Assembly (NCBI GenBank): GCA_030765045.1
Contig: CM060967.1
Span: 22,543,284-22,607,283, forward strand
Reading direction: 5' to 3'
Length of the DNA stretch: 64,000 nucleotides
From: Tenodera sinensis
Taxonomy: Eukaryota > Arthropoda > Insecta > Mantodea > Mantidae
Of this stretch, positions 1-11,356 are shown in pieces; the stretch's first letter is position 1; every line of letters begins with the position of its first letter. The translations under genes and the position numbers were made by a program. The notes under the pieces were generated by a model. The model saw only the letters and a list, made by a program, of their open reading frames with translations. It was not told the DNA's origin and made no database searches.

Positions 1-240
1 TAACCACTTCCTACAAGCCAATAATTGGTTTCTCCTAGGTCTCTATCTGAACATTTTAAAAATAAGAAGAATGACCGTCTTGTATTTCCATAAATGTATT
101 TGGAAGGGATAATTCTCGAGAAATATGAGCATTTTAGGAAGGTTACTTTCACTTTTTGTGCGCTTTGTTTAATAAAATGACCCCATATCAATGTTAGGCC
201 ATAGAAAACAGCTATTTATAGATTTGAATAGCTTCATTGC
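1..240. other. Unassigned AT-rich DNA
   Basis: No recognisable gene, RNA or repeat. Reading frames are short and stop-rich. Confidence 0.5.
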
Positions 241-244
241 TGTT

Positions 245-345
245 TTTTTGTGGAGTGATCCGTTTCCGAGATATTCCTTGTTATTGGTGTGAACTTTCCA
301 ATATTTATACTTTTCTCAAATGGAAAGTCCTTATTCTTTTGATTT
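245..345 (-). mobile_element. HLE-A fragment, degenerate
   Basis: The block GAGATATTCCTTGTTATT and the following TTTCTCAAATGGAAAGTC match the central part of HLE-A, most closely the diverged copy near 44.8 kb. Both ends are missing and the alignment is short, so this is probably an old relic. Confidence 0.5.
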
Positions 346-379
346 CTTGGTCATTCAAAGAAAACTTGGGTAAACTAAG

Positions 380-1085
380 AAAAGGCCCCATGATCAAAGA
401 GGGAAATGAACCCCAACTTCCAGAATGGGAGGCTCACAGGTTACCGCAAAGCCATGTTCCTCGATGTCAGAATGTTCGAAGTACCAGTATGACTCAAAGG
501 CAACTTGAGGATGGGAAGTTAGAATCTCGATCGAAAGGTGATCTTTAGTGTCTATACTCCTGAAGGAGCACCCTCCGGGAGGATGGATGAGGTGGATGGA
601 TCCAAAGAGCGGTCGGAACGTTGCCACGACAGAGCAGAGGGCAAGTCCCTACATTCTCCAAGTTAGAATCACCCCGACGGAGGATGGCTCAGCCCGGTTT
701 CTCTCCCACCCCTTCGGGTTCGTACTCCCAGGGGACTTGCGGGACCCGGAAACTAGCTATCCTCCATCCTAGAGCTTATATCATCCCATGGTGGGCCCGG
801 AAACAAGTAGACTCGTCTTCCAATCCGTCGTGTTGCTGCGGGGACGCTTGCCGACACTTCGAACCCTGAAAGAAACCTATAGGGGTGAAGAGTGAAATAG
901 TTAATGTAACGAAATGGAGGGACAGAAAATTCGGAGAATATGGAAATCCTCCCCAGGGTTCGACTAGTGACCCGGGAAACCTAAAACCCAGGGTTCCGAA
1001 GGTCGGCCACGGCGGTCGAACCCGCGACCTTCTAAATATGGGCCACAGACATTACCACCTGAGCCATGCCACTCGGTAAGAGCTA
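380..1085 (-). repeat. GC-richer repeat-like unit with a tRNA-like head
   Basis: The segment is clearly richer in G and C than its surroundings and is open in several frames at once (for example 394-627 minus, 548-772 plus, 621-869 plus), none with a recognisable domain. At its right end, read on the minus strand, 1010-1080 has a tRNA-like head: an A-box-like stretch around GAGTGGCATGGCTCAGG and a B-box GGTCGCGGGTTCGACC. A related head occurs at 29383-29447. I read it as a long SINE or SINE-bearing composite, but no second copy of the body occurs in this window and no poly(A) tail or target duplication was found. Confidence 0.35.
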
Positions 1086-1704
1086 CTAAGACACTCCTGC
1101 TACAGAGCATGCAGTTAGTTGGCCTCCTTGAATCTGCAGGATGCGTTGAATCACCCGGTGTTCAGTTCCTCATATCGCTGAAATGGCAGAAAGAAACCCT
1201 AACATCGTAAGAGCTACATGCTAGAGATATATTTGGCTCAGCACATCTTTACGAAATGTCTCCTTTATTGCCCACAAATTTGCTTGAATGTTCAGCTGTC
1301 ACTAACAGCAGAAAGCAGAAGATAACAGTGTCAAAGAAAGTAACAACTCTGGCAGTTTGAGGGGGTCGCTAATGGCATGTTGGAAGAAGGTTTGCCAACA
1401 ATGCATCATCTGTTTGACGAGCGAGTGCCTTTCTTATAGACCTCATAACCTTCAAGCTACAGCTGTTACCTAACACATTTTAATATATCCCCTTTATGTC
1501 GGATGCTATAAAATTTTATCGCACCTTTACTAACCCATAAGGCAAAAAATAACCCATCAATTCTATTACTTTTATGTACTCGCACCTCGTATTCCTGGCT
1601 TCAAACACTTACATGATGTAACTTTAATGAGATTGCACATTAACAGCATAATCAGCAGTCTTCTAGTGTTTTAGCTGATAGCATAAAAAAGAACAACTCT
1701 TCTT
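1086..1704. other. Unassigned DNA
   Basis: Ordinary AT-rich sequence with short stop-interrupted frames. Nothing recognisable. Confidence 0.5.
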
Positions 1705-2000
1705 AGCGCGGTGATAGCAAGCTGCTCCGAATCGGGTGACCTGGTTTCGATTCCGGGCACCGCGAGGGGGTTTCTCCAGCTGGAATACCTGTTTCGGGGT
1801 GCAGTCACCCTCGTGAAGTCCCTGTGGGGCCAATTGAGTAGTTACTTGAGGTAACGAAGCCCGCATTCACCAGCAGGGGCGCTGACCACGTCCCACCCTC
1901 TAGTACTGCACCCCATACATGACACCCGTCGTGGGCAGAGGTGGAGGATGAGTGGTTGGGTGATACGTATTAGGCTATTGTGCCGTGGAGTTTAATTTCT
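1705..2000 (+). mobile_element. SINE-1 copy
   Basis: The tRNA-like head carries an A-box-like GCGCGGTGATAGCAAG and the B-box TGGTTTCGATTCCGG. The body shares the blocks GACCACGTCCCACCCTC, GTACTGCACCCC and GGGCAGAGGTG with copies at 21.4 kb and 56.5 kb, and the tail ends in TTTAATTTCTAGTG like the 21.6 kb copy. The acceptor-like end cannot fold as a functional tRNA, so this is a retroposon rather than a tRNA gene. No clear target duplication was found. Confidence 0.75.
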
Positions 2001-2689
2001 AGTGTTACATTCATATAACTTTCCCTACTCATCCTACAAATTCACGCACTTCTTGTAGTTATAAGAATACAGTAAGTCAAAACCACTTTTCAAAGCAGAT
2101 CACTGTGTGAAACATTGAAGGTTTCTAATATGGGAATGAACGGGGGAAAAATAAAATGCGATTTGCGTCTTAGAAAATTGAAAATATTCCAAAATTTATG
2201 GCAACTAAGGATGTCAAAAATGTACAAAACATGTTTTTTTTTTTAATTTCTAGATTATCTAGATTATTTTAAATAGCTACATAACTTAATTTGAGGTATT
2301 TTTAAAAACAATGATTCTAATAAAACCTAATAAAATTCTAAATTCAACATTATATAATTTTATATGTGAAAAAAGTAACAACAATGGGAATCTGTGTGTT
2401 AAGAGAGACATTTTTAAGCTTTATATACTCGTAATGGTGATTTGAATTAGAACAATTTAAAAAAGCTGGAAGCTGCTGAGCTTGTCGAAACTAAGATTTT
2501 TCTTTGCAAATTCCCCATTCTTCTCAGCAACTGTTTAACCCACAGGAATGACACTTGGAATATAAGTTGCTTATATAATTTTCAAAATTGTAACACCTGA
2601 TTATTTTCATATATTAATCAAAGGAGCTTTTCTTTCTGAAAATAAGAAAAATAATTTTACAAATATAAGACATTATACAATATACCTAA
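2001..2689. other. Unassigned AT-rich DNA
   Basis: Very AT-rich, with an A/T-run region near 2210-2360. No coding or structural signal seen. Confidence 0.5.
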
Positions 2690-2890
2690 GAATTTGAAAG
2701 TTTCAAAAGATTTGACTGTCCCGCAAAGCTTACTGTATTCTAATATTCCCCTTGCAAGGAAATAAGCAATAAGATAATTTCTACAAACGTTTATATCGAC
2801 TAACACGAAGAAGATAGAGGAATAAGAGTTTGTAAGAGTGGTTAGTATAAGAGTAGAGAAAGTCATGTGAGTGCAACACGTCAGATTTTT
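2690..2890 (-). mobile_element. HLE-A 5' end fragment
   Basis: Carries the family's 5' terminal block: the hairpin region, the subterminal repeat AGTAGAGAAAGT as read on the plus strand, and the CTACAAACG/ACTAACACGAAGAAGATA stretch. The 3' two thirds of the element are missing. Confidence 0.85.
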
Positions 2891-3069
2891 TATATTTCTG
2901 CGTTTCTACTGATACTTTTCATTAAATTGTGCTCTATTACTGCACCAAAATGCATAAAATAGTTACCCTAATATTATTCAACTGGTAAGCGCATAGTCAA
3001 GGGCTTAAGCTCTTACACTTTGACATGCTGGCAGAGGGTATGACTAGAGTGGTCAGTACCAACATAAAC

Positions 3070-3495
3070 CGCTGCTTTTCTTTATCTACTACATTTTAAT
3101 CAACATAAATATTTTCGGAAATAATCTTGCTACTAATTTTCTTGTGGGTTTAAGGGGCAAGTAGGAATACGTCAGGCTTTAAATGATAGCGAAATGTTTT
3201 AAGAGTTGGTTGCTATGCGATACCTTTGAAATTTCGTTCTCTTTTTAAGAAATGAAAAAAACAATAACATATTCCTATTTGATTGGAAAATTCAAACATA
3301 TAAGAAAGAATATCTCGGTAAAGGTTCTCTCAAAAGGAAAAAAGTAGTTGAAAAATTGTGTGTTTTAATTAGATCCACGTTTTTTTTATTTAATAAGCTT
3401 TTGTCTGTTTTACTTATTATTTATGCAAAAATCACCTAGAATGAAGAGGTCTTCTGAGGTCATTCACAGAAAATTCAATTTATATCTTAGAAACT
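3070..3495 (+). mobile_element. HLE-A copy, degenerate
   Basis: Matches the 5' half of the family from just inside the subterminal repeat through the TTCGTTCTCTTT and AGAATATCTC blocks to CAGAAAATTCAA. It is more diverged than most copies, so older. Confidence 0.6.
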
Positions 3496-4865
3496 GTTTG
3501 TGTCCGTCACTGGATACTGACTGTCTCTCCCTCCTACTGAGGAGTGGAGTGCGGTATAGCCGCTCAGTACCTAAGGTTCTCATCCAAGATTGGATATCCC
3601 TTCTTTCAAAATCATAAATTTACTATAGTATTTTTCTTTCTTTGTTGCTAGGATTGAACCATTTCTCTGTGATTCTGATAGAGGCTTTGAATATGGAACG
3701 AAACTTTGCCACAGACGACGCCGGGCTAATGAGTGCTCTTGAGTAATGTAGCAAGCAGGATGGAAGGGCAATCTTCGCTAATTGAATGTCACCGTGTCAC
3801 TGCCCCAGAATATAAATATAGGGTGGAGACACATCCCCGTGTTTACCAATCGCCCTGCTGCATTACCGACCGAGCCGTCATAATTCACACGAGGAACGAT
3901 CAGCGCCATGCGGTGCCTACGGTTTTTATTTATCGGTTTGGTTCGCTTCGGACTCCTCCATCGTTTTCCAATACACGAGCATTTCAGGTGACACACAGAC
4001 ATGTTCTCTAGCAGGAAAAACCCACGTTTGGTAATCGATATACCAGCACTTCCAGATTAAATAACGGAAATAGTTTTAAAGCTTTGCGTTTGTTTAAATT
4101 GAATGAACAGGCTAAACGGGTAATTCCATTCACAGAAGGAAATTTATTTTATTTTCACAAAATCCAAGCACAACGTAGTTGATATTTACAAATAACGTTT
4201 AGCGATGCCTCTTATATAGGTCAATTACTTTATATATGCTTCCACGGGTGCCATTTTATCACAATTAATACCATAAACTCTCTGACATAACCTATAAATT
4301 CTTCTGCCGAGTGAGAGAATTCATCTGGAAAGGTCAGACCGTCGAATTGTATTTATCTGAAACAATTCATAAATAAAATATTAATTTAAACATTATTTCT
4401 CAAAAATGTCACTACAAAATGTAGATTTTATAAAAAAAAATAGCCTCAAGCGCATTGAATGAATAATTTATTTGTGGTCATAACCTATACAATTTAACCT
4501 ACTAAACACAAAAATAAACTGAAAGAGTATAAAAACCAAAACAATGAACACAGTATCATTTTGTTTAATATATAATTGGGAAGTTTATTAAGTCATGTAT
4601 ACGACCTGAAGCAGAAGGGATGCACGTTCATATACGTAACAGGCAAACAGCATTCACATTCGAGAACAGGTCGTACCGATGTTTATCTGCACAGCACCTA
4701 GCCGCTTAATACGATTTTATCTGTGCAGTATAGAATGGGTTCATATGTGTTCAAGCTTTTGTGTCTGTGGGCATGGTTTCTTCCTGCATACCTAAGTTTG
4801 GATGTAGGAAGGGGGCAGGAATAGGTGTTGGAGTGAATAAGGATTAGAAGATGGGAGAGGCATTA
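3496..4865. other. Unassigned DNA
   Basis: Contains a 92-codon frame (3733-4011, plus) and antisense frames over it, none with recognisable homology or codon bias. 4080-4600 is plain AT-rich sequence. Confidence 0.5.
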
Positions 4866-4868
4866 CCG

Positions 4869-5124
4869 TTACCCAATGGAGTCAGGTAGGCGGTAACTTT
4901 TCCTTCTACGAGGTGCTCTGTGGTCGTATTGACCTAGTGCCCGTACCAGCTGATTGGTGTGGGAGTTAAGTTTGGAGTGCATGGTTCAGGATCGCCCTCT
5001 CAGCAAGTCCATGATGTAGGGGAGTTCAGAGTGGTTGTGGAGGATGTAAGACGGGAATCTACACCCGGTATCGTATATAGTTTGTAACGCCCTGTTCTGC
5101 ACAGTCTGCAGCTTGTGTATGTCT
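4869..5124 (-). pseudogene. Non-LTR retrotransposon ORF2, C-terminal remnant
   Basis: The minus-strand frame contains DIHKLQTVQNRALQTIYDTG and, further on, NQLVRALGQYDHRAPRRR before the stop at 4869-4871. These are the characteristic end of Jockey/CR1-like ORF2 proteins: 'KLQ.VQN.ALR.I' after the reverse transcriptase, then 'N.LVRALGNY' near the C terminus. One in-frame stop (after LLRGRS) shows the copy is dead. The upstream end is lost about where SINE-3 sequence begins, and everything N-terminal including the catalytic RT core is absent, as expected for 5'-truncated insertion. Confidence 0.75.
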
Positions 5125-5367
5125 GTCGGGGAGCACAGGAACCTATGGACCGGACGGAGTGAAGACCTGGAAGTACGTGGTCAGCCAAGCACCAGGCAGG
5201 ATAGTGAGGAAGCTGATATGAAATGCAGGCGAAATCGATGATTGGAAAGGTGACAATGGAGCAGTTGGTGGAAAGAATGGTGGGGGAAACCAGAGAACCC
5301 GGAGAAAACCCGCTCTGATACTGCTTCGTCCACCACGAATTCCACATGCGCGTCCCTGGGTTTGAAT

Positions 5368-5377
5368 CCTAGTTGGT
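5368..5377. repeat. Target-site duplication, left (CCTAGTTGGT)
   Basis: Perfect 10-base direct repeat with 5590-5599, bracketing the SINE-2 insert. Confidence 0.85.
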
Positions 5378-5589
5378 GCCTGCCTCGGTACCGTGATGGT
5401 TAGCGTATCTGCCTCACGTTTGAGAGGTCGCGAGTTCGAATCTCGCTTAGGGTAAGTTATCCTGAGAAGACGAATGTCGGGTAACTTAAGCCTCCATGGA
5501 CCTCGGGCTTATTTGAGCATCATTCTACCCCTTTAATTCATTCACCGTCCGATATGACATTACGTTGGAGGACGTTAATAAAAAAAAAA
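5378..5589 (+). mobile_element. SINE-2, intact 212-bp insert
   Basis: The head has an A-box-like TGATGGTTAGCGTATCTG and the B-box GAGGTCGCGAGTTCGAATC. The body contains TGTCGGGTAACTTAAGC and CTCGGGCTTATTTGAGCATC, shared with copies at 26305 and 57495. The insert ends in ten A residues. It is flanked by a perfect 10-bp duplication and sits in the B-box region of an older SINE-3, so start and end are both well fixed. Confidence 0.88.
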
Positions 5590-5599
5590 CCTAGTTGGT
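5590..5599. repeat. Target-site duplication, right (CCTAGTTGGT)
   Basis: Partner of the copy at 5368-5377; immediately follows the SINE-2 poly(A) tail. Confidence 0.85.
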
Positions 5600-5640
5600 A
5601 GACGAGCGCTCTAACCACTCGGCTACACTTCACAAAAAAC

Positions 5641-5931
5641 ATTATTGGATATAAATTGTGTCTTAACGATATCTGCATGTTTTGTACAGTAAGATTTGGT
5701 TTATCTCTTACGGTTTACCAGTTATGCCAAAGTCATCAAGAGTAAACAGGACTACATAGGATATAGCCAGAAAATTCAAAACAGATTTCTTTTTCCATAA
5801 ACATATTTTAAACATATGGCATTTTAATCAAAGCGATTTTTGAGAAAATTAATATTTTCGAGAAATTTTACATGTAAATGGAGTTTATGGTGGAGGAAGT
5901 TTCTTTAAATTTAAATACCAACGGACACACA

Positions 5932-5990
<59 letters not shown>

Positions 5991-6024
5991 GACACTCTCT
6001 CTCACACACACACACTCACACACA

Positions 6025-6055
<31 letters not shown>
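5641..6055 (+). mobile_element. HLE-A middle segment ending in a CA array
   Basis: Begins at the ATAAATTGTGT block and runs through GGTTTATCTCTTACGG, GAAAATTCAAAA and AAATACCAAC, then passes into a long CA tract at the position where full copies have GACTGACACACACAC. Nothing of the family's 3' end (GGACCTTTTTC onward) follows the tract. Confidence 0.85.
5925..6055 (+). repeat. (CA)n microsatellite inside HLE-A
   Basis: A CA tract of about 130 bp, with a short CTCTCT/ACTC interruption in the middle. It gives rise to Thr-His and Val-Cys pseudo-reading frames on the two strands, which are not genes. Confidence 0.97.
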
Positions 6056-6057
<2 letters not shown>

Positions 6058-6059
6058 CT

Positions 6060-7015
6060 ACACTTCTGAATACCAAATTGTGCATCGTATGCATTACTTA
6101 GTATTCAGACAAAGGACAGAGAATGCTGAAAATATTGAAAGCTCCAAAAGTATCACTGAGGCGTGAATCTGAGCAAATGACTGGCAACATTTCCATTTTA
6201 AAGAAAAGCATTATTCATACAGAAAGGTTTCCCAGGAGGCGATGAATCTCCACGTTAGAAGAAAGGGTAAGAAAACGTGACGCATTTACACTCACAAGAA
6301 TCACATCGGATGAAAAATCAAATCAATAAAATGACAATAAATCAAAAAGGGCACAAAAAACTTGGCGCCTATTGTATGCAACGTGCCTGGGAAGTCGAGT
6401 AGACGTCATCCATTGTTGATGCCTCCTCTGTAACTTCTGGCTGTTAGCAAACATGACTAATGGAACTAAAGGGTTGCCATATGACTGGAAAAATGTGTTT
6501 CTTTTCATCTCTGTCCAGTCTATCTCTATTTGCAAGCCCGTCTATCATATAAACGCAGACCACTTCAAAAACTGCGGTGTAAAATGTTTATTGCGACGTT
6601 GCGCTGGTCTCCCGAGGGAAATTCGGGAAGATCTCTAATGCGAGTATGACGTATAAATTTCTGACGTAAGCTCTGCGGCATAACGTAATTTGCTTTTAAA
6701 ACCTCAACAGGATCCGCGGCATTGCGTATTAGCTTTTATACGCAATCAAGTAATTACTTTGTGCACCATCCCATGCAGGGTTTTAAAATATATGCTGTGT
6801 AATTAGGGATCGGATGTGGATGCTATTTCCTGACATTCGATACTGATACTGAATTTTGAGAACTCGATACTCAATTAAATTAATTGTTTTTTTCACACTA
6901 ACCATGTATAGAACAGGATTGGAAAACGTGGAATAAGACAGAAAAATGTACTGCCATATAATACTGGAAGGCAATGCCCAGCAGATCGACAACAACAATA
7001 ATAATATTTTATTGT
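6060..7015. other. Unassigned DNA
   Basis: No repeat family recognised and only short frames (70-82 codons) without recognisable features. Confidence 0.5.
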
Positions 7016-7017
7016 TT

Positions 7018-7100
7018 AACCTCGCTACCAACTGAGCCTGCAGTTGCTTACTGTAGGAGGGCTACCGGGTTCGATTTCTGCGCTCGGGAAGAAAATATTT
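7018..7100 (+). mobile_element. tRNA-like SINE head, orphan
   Basis: Contains CCTCGCTACCAACTGAGCC and the B-box ACCGGGTTCGATTTCTGC with plausible spacing, but no folded acceptor stem. No body from the other SINE families follows. Likely a truncated or unassigned SINE. Confidence 0.45.
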
Positions 7101-7114
7101 TCCCTAAGCAAAAC

Positions 7115-7703
7115 AATACAGTAATGAATATAGGCTTTAAGCACTATTTGAAATTTCGTTCACTTTGCAAGGCTAAGACATAAAAATGAATGACTTCCCA
7201 TATCAGAGAGGTATAGTTAAGTATTGCTAAATTCGGGTAAATAAGGAAGAATATCTCCGAAATTGTTCACTGCACTAAAAATTCATGTTTTAACAAGAGC
7301 TATATTTTTATGCAGTAAACTTTTGTCTATCGGTTATGGTTAAATACATATTCAAAACTCATTTAGAATAAAGAGGACTTCTGAGGAGATTTCCTGAAAA
7401 TTTAAGATATACATTTCATGTTATAAAATATGTTAAATTTCTTTAAAATGTCCCATGCAAAGGAAAAAATAGTCGCGAGTGAGAGAGTCACTTGAAAATC
7501 TTCGTGAATATTTTTGGAAAATGCTGAACTTGAATATTAAGTGCTGTGTACAGACTGACACACATGCAAAAAACTTATATAAGCACAGAGGTGCGTACCC
7601 TTTTTCTAAAAATGTTTCTTTTTTACTTTCAGGAGCTCCCAAAATATTTATTTCCTATGAACTCTGGATATTTAATTTTTTGTTGGAATACTACATCTAC
7701 TGA
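7115..7703 (+). mobile_element. HLE-A copy, diverged, 5'-truncated
   Basis: Starts at the AGGCTTTAAGCAC block and runs through AAATTTCGTTCACTTTGC, GAATATCTCCGAAAT and ACAGACTGACACACATGC to the 3' region CCCTTTTTCTAAAAATG. It ends at TACTACATCTACT, where other copies have the 3' hairpin. The CA stretch here is short, so this copy shows the unexpanded state of the microsatellite position. Confidence 0.75.
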
Positions 7704-8578
7704 CGTTACGAATAGGGAATGTAAAAATAATAGTGGGACGAGAATCATGTGAATTTAACATTTACTCGTGTCAATCAGCTCATTAACAAAGAAGTAGTGA
7801 AGTTTACATCATAAATAAATAATGAATAAATGTATTAAACAATATAATAAGCTCAACGTAATTGGTAGAATATTTTTCTCATTACTACTTTCCACGTAAA
7901 TACTTTTTAGAACCGGTCCCTAATTATGTAGTTTACATTTATATAAACATTGTTTTAACGATGCAGTTTGAATAACGTATAGTACCCATATTCCATAACT
8001 ATCAATTTTATAACTTAAACACCGCAAATTCATAAAACTGCACTCTAACCACAATAATGCCTCCTATAATATATAAAAACATCGTAGACATTATTTTGGC
8101 AACATTTTTGGGTTAAGTGTTAATGTTTTCCGGGAAGTGAGTCAGCTATTCTTTAATTTTTTATATGAATGTGAGTTTTTTTAATAAAATATATGTTCTC
8201 TATCTCCCTAGGTATTTATTCAATCAATAGGAATGTCTTGCTGCCATTATTATTTTTTGTAGAAATAAAAAGTAACTGTAGAGAACTTAAAAGGAAAGAA
8301 TATTTAAATATTTATTTAATATTAAATTTAAATATTTAATATTTATTTGCTTGTGTGGAAGTCTTAACGTAGTTTTACTCCTCGCAGCCTAGCATCAGTC
8401 GGAGAACTTGAAGATTCTTTCAATATTATCACAGAGGCAGTATGGATGTATTATATTGATGAAAGAACCAATATTACTTTTAACACTCCTAAACATTTTA
8501 TTTGCACTCAAAAATCGCAAGTCTTCCTATGAATCACTTTTACAAATTTGCAACTAACCAATGGTGTACCTTGACATT
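7704..8578. other. Unassigned very AT-rich DNA
   Basis: Contains a self-complementary A/T stretch at about 8295-8350 made of repeated AAATATTTAAT-type words. No genes or family repeats seen. Confidence 0.5.
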
Positions 8579-8579
8579 A

Positions 8580-9307
8580 ATGATAAGAATCTGTTGTGTT
8601 GCACTCACATGACTTTCTTTACTCTTGTACTAACCATTCTTACAAACTCTTATTCCTATATCTTCTTCGTGTTAGTTAAAATAAACACTTGTACAAATTA
8701 TCTTATTACTTATTTCCTTGTAGGTGCAAGGGGAATACGGGAATACAGTAGGCCTTGAGCGATAGTCAAATCTTTTAAAGCTTTGATATCCCGTTCTCTT
8801 TGCAAGCTTAACATATAAAAAAGTGAAGAACAATGTTCCATTTCACGAAAGTTTTAAGTTTTCTAAAACTAACACAAATAACATAGAATATCTCCGAAAT
8901 GGTTCACTATACAAAAAAATAGACATGAATTGTGTGTTTTACCGACATCTACATTTTTTGTAAAGGATTTGGTTTATCTCTTATGGTTTACGAGTTATTC
9001 AAAAGTCATCTAGAGTAAACAGGACTAAATAGGCTATAGCCAAAAAATTCAAGATATACATTTCATTTGTTATAAAAAATATCTCAAACATATGACATTT
9101 TAATCAAAATCGGTAGTCATTTTCAAGAAAATCAAAATTTTCGAAAAATTTTCCATGTAAAGGGTAGTTTAGGGTGGAGCTATTTTCTTCAAAATCTTTG
9201 TGTCACATCCTTGAAAGACATTAAGCTTAAATACCAACTTTGGTTTTTAATCAACTTTTCGTTTTTGAGTTATTCTGTCAACAGACTGACAGACTGACAC
9301 ACAGGCT

Positions 9308-9388
<81 letters not shown>
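8580..9388 (+). mobile_element. HLE-A copy truncated at its CA array
   Basis: Has the intact 5' end (TCTGTTGTGTTGCACTCACA, then ACTTTCTTTACTC) and about 720 bp collinear with complete copies through GACAGACTGACACACAGG. It then enters an 80-bp CA tract and ends; the roughly 130-bp 3' part is missing, as in the 5641 copy. Confidence 0.9.
9309..9388 (+). repeat. (CA)n microsatellite inside HLE-A
   Basis: Nearly pure CA array with one CATA interruption, located at the family's microsatellite position. Confidence 0.97.
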
Positions 9389-9393
<5 letters not shown>

Positions 9394-11035
9394 TTGTTAC
9401 TTGCGATACAGTTTCTTTTATGGGAATCACATCCAATCCACAATTATTTCTCACTTTATAATACATAATATTTTTCGTCGTTACATTATTGATCTAAGGC
9501 GTTCTTGGTTATAGGACAATGAGCAAAAGAAGTCAGTCTACGCCCCCTACATTCTAGCAGAATTATTTCAGGGGGCTTTCATTTGCCTCGATGTTTACAT
9601 TAAAAGGGCTTACACCTAATGCTGCCTCAATAGGAAGGTAGGATAATACAAAACTGTTGTTGTAGAACAAGGCTGCTAATTAGGTGACACGACCTTTAAC
9701 CCATCCCCCAATTTTGCTCTTCGGTTTGCCTATCTTCCAAGGAGGTCCTAGCGCTGTGTCGCCACCAGGGGGATGTGGAGGGTAAAAGTATGAGAATGAT
9801 ATTGCCTCGCTACCACCTACAGCTACTCTTTAAGTTTGTCTGGCCAGGTGGTACTTTCGGGCGATTAAGGCAAAAAATTGAAAATAACAAAAGTTCGGAC
9901 TTATTTTGTGTGTCAGCAATAAATGGGAGTAATATGCACAGAAAGAATTTAGAAGATATTTTATAAAATTTAATAAAATTATTTTTAAAAAACTAAAATC
10001 CGAAAAAAACATATCTGGTATCACTATTAATACGTTTGTGTTAAAAATTATATCACTTTTGGAAGTATAGGACTGCTTGTAAACAACATTATAAAAACGT
10101 TACATATTTTAGCAATTCTATGCATTAATTTTGTCCGAATTGCACAGCAGGTACACAATAAATTGTATTTTTGGATGAGTGAGAAATACTTTTCCCTCAT
10201 GGCTGTGCATCCACTATTTAAATGTTGATATCGCAAACAATCCATCAAAACTTCCTCCCACCGGGTTCCAGGATTGTTCCGGTTTGAAACAATTTTTTCT
10301 TGTTTCTGCGATGATCCATTCATCATGCCAAATGTACATTTGTTTTGAAATGCTTGTCGAAATAATCGCAATATCTGCAAATAATGCATAGCTGTTTTAC
10401 ATGTGTCAATTCTAGCAAACGGACGTAGAATACATTTAGATAATCACATAGGAGATGAAACTGAAAAGAAAAGAATGGTTGAAAATATGTGTTCGGTGGC
10501 AGGTTTAGTTAAGACTTCCTGCCTCAATAATTGTCATCAATAAATACGAAATGAGAACGATGTAATAGATAATTGAATTTGATAAGATTTTAAAAAACTA
10601 CTTTAATCAACCTGCCATCGAGTTTATCTTGAATGACGCCAGTGGTATTATAGAGGCTGCATCGTAACAAGCATGGCGTTGAAGGACCACACTCTGCGGT
10701 AGCCTAGCTTACGCTCCTCGGAGGGTAATGCATTTACATTTTAGTCCTTTGTGTAGTTATAATCTTGTTAATTATAGAATTGCCTGTGTCTGTTACATTT
10801 TCATCGGAAGCACATATTTGAGCACTAGCTTCGGTTTATACAGATATTTTCTGGTGTCATCTGACATAACTAACCCATAAGTTATAAATTATTACTTAAA
10901 CAGACTGGGCGTTGTTATCAAACTGGAGCATAGGTGAAGTGCGTGTATGTTTTGAGACCCCCAGAATCTCAAAATAAAAGCAGTTTTTGCATTTTCTATT
11001 ATGTTTAATAAATTGGAGAAGTACTGCATTCGAGC
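9389..11035. other. Unassigned DNA with a 113-codon frame
   Basis: The minus-strand frame at 10048-10389 is open for 113 codons but shows no domain, signal peptide or splice context I recognise. The rest is short frames only. Confidence 0.45.
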
Positions 11036-11039
11036 CAAA

Positions 11040-11160
11040 AATTTGCTCCTGGGGCAACTTGACCTTGAGCGTCTGTGCACGTATGCACCAGCTGTGGGGT
11101 GGAGCAACCTGGCCCCTGCCGTCCTTTTTTGTGCACCACGGCCGGCGTCACAATATATAT
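11040..11160 (-). mobile_element. RetroE 5'-terminal fragment
   Basis: Read on the minus strand, the segment starts GTGACGCCGGCCGTGG, then CACAAAAAAGGACGGC, and later GACGCTCAAGGTCAAG. This order and spacing match the beginnings of the segments at 22305, 54185 (minus) and 63395. Only the first ~110 bp of the element is present. Confidence 0.65.
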
Positions 11161-11356
11161 ACACCATGGTTGCGTAATTGCCAGATCTACATGCACGAAT
11201 TTGTTCCAATAGAAACGCTGGAATACAATTATTTAATATCGATTTTTAGCTAAACGATTCATTTTAGCAACAAATTGAAAATACCAATTAACTATTCTAA
11301 AACCCTCTAGCTTTCTATGAGCATTGCGAATGCTGACTTATTGGCAAGCTATTTTA

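Larger units (their letters stand above)
5130..5640 (-). mobile_element. SINE-3 copy interrupted by SINE-2
   Basis: Removing the 5378-5599 insert reconnects a tRNA-like head on the minus strand: A-box TAGCCGAGTGGTTAGAGC, then B-box GGATTCAAACCC. The body reads GGGTTTTCTCCGGGTTCTC, then the CCACCATTCTTTCCACCAA region, and matches the copy at 60604. It lies directly upstream of the ORF2 remnant on the same strand, so the exact 3' boundary is uncertain. Confidence 0.75.

Noticed and set aside
5868..6069. Open frames over CA, ATT, TTCT and poly(A) arrays (5868-6069, 9240-9466, 27166-27378, 29315-29674, 41485-41756, 46384-46666, 55870-56196)
   Set aside because: They translate simple repeats into alternating or homopolymer residues with no independent sequence, so they are not genes.
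8580..8758. Conserved short frame beginning near CACATGACTTTC in several HLE-A copies
   Set aside because: Similar peptides (TFSTLVLTILTNSYSYIFF-like) recur at 2657, 8561, 17034, 55248 and 60031, but only because the DNA repeat recurs. Frames are short, stop at different points and lie on either strand.
10048..10389. 113-codon minus-strand frame as a gene
   Set aside because: No recognisable motif and no exon context; left as unassigned.
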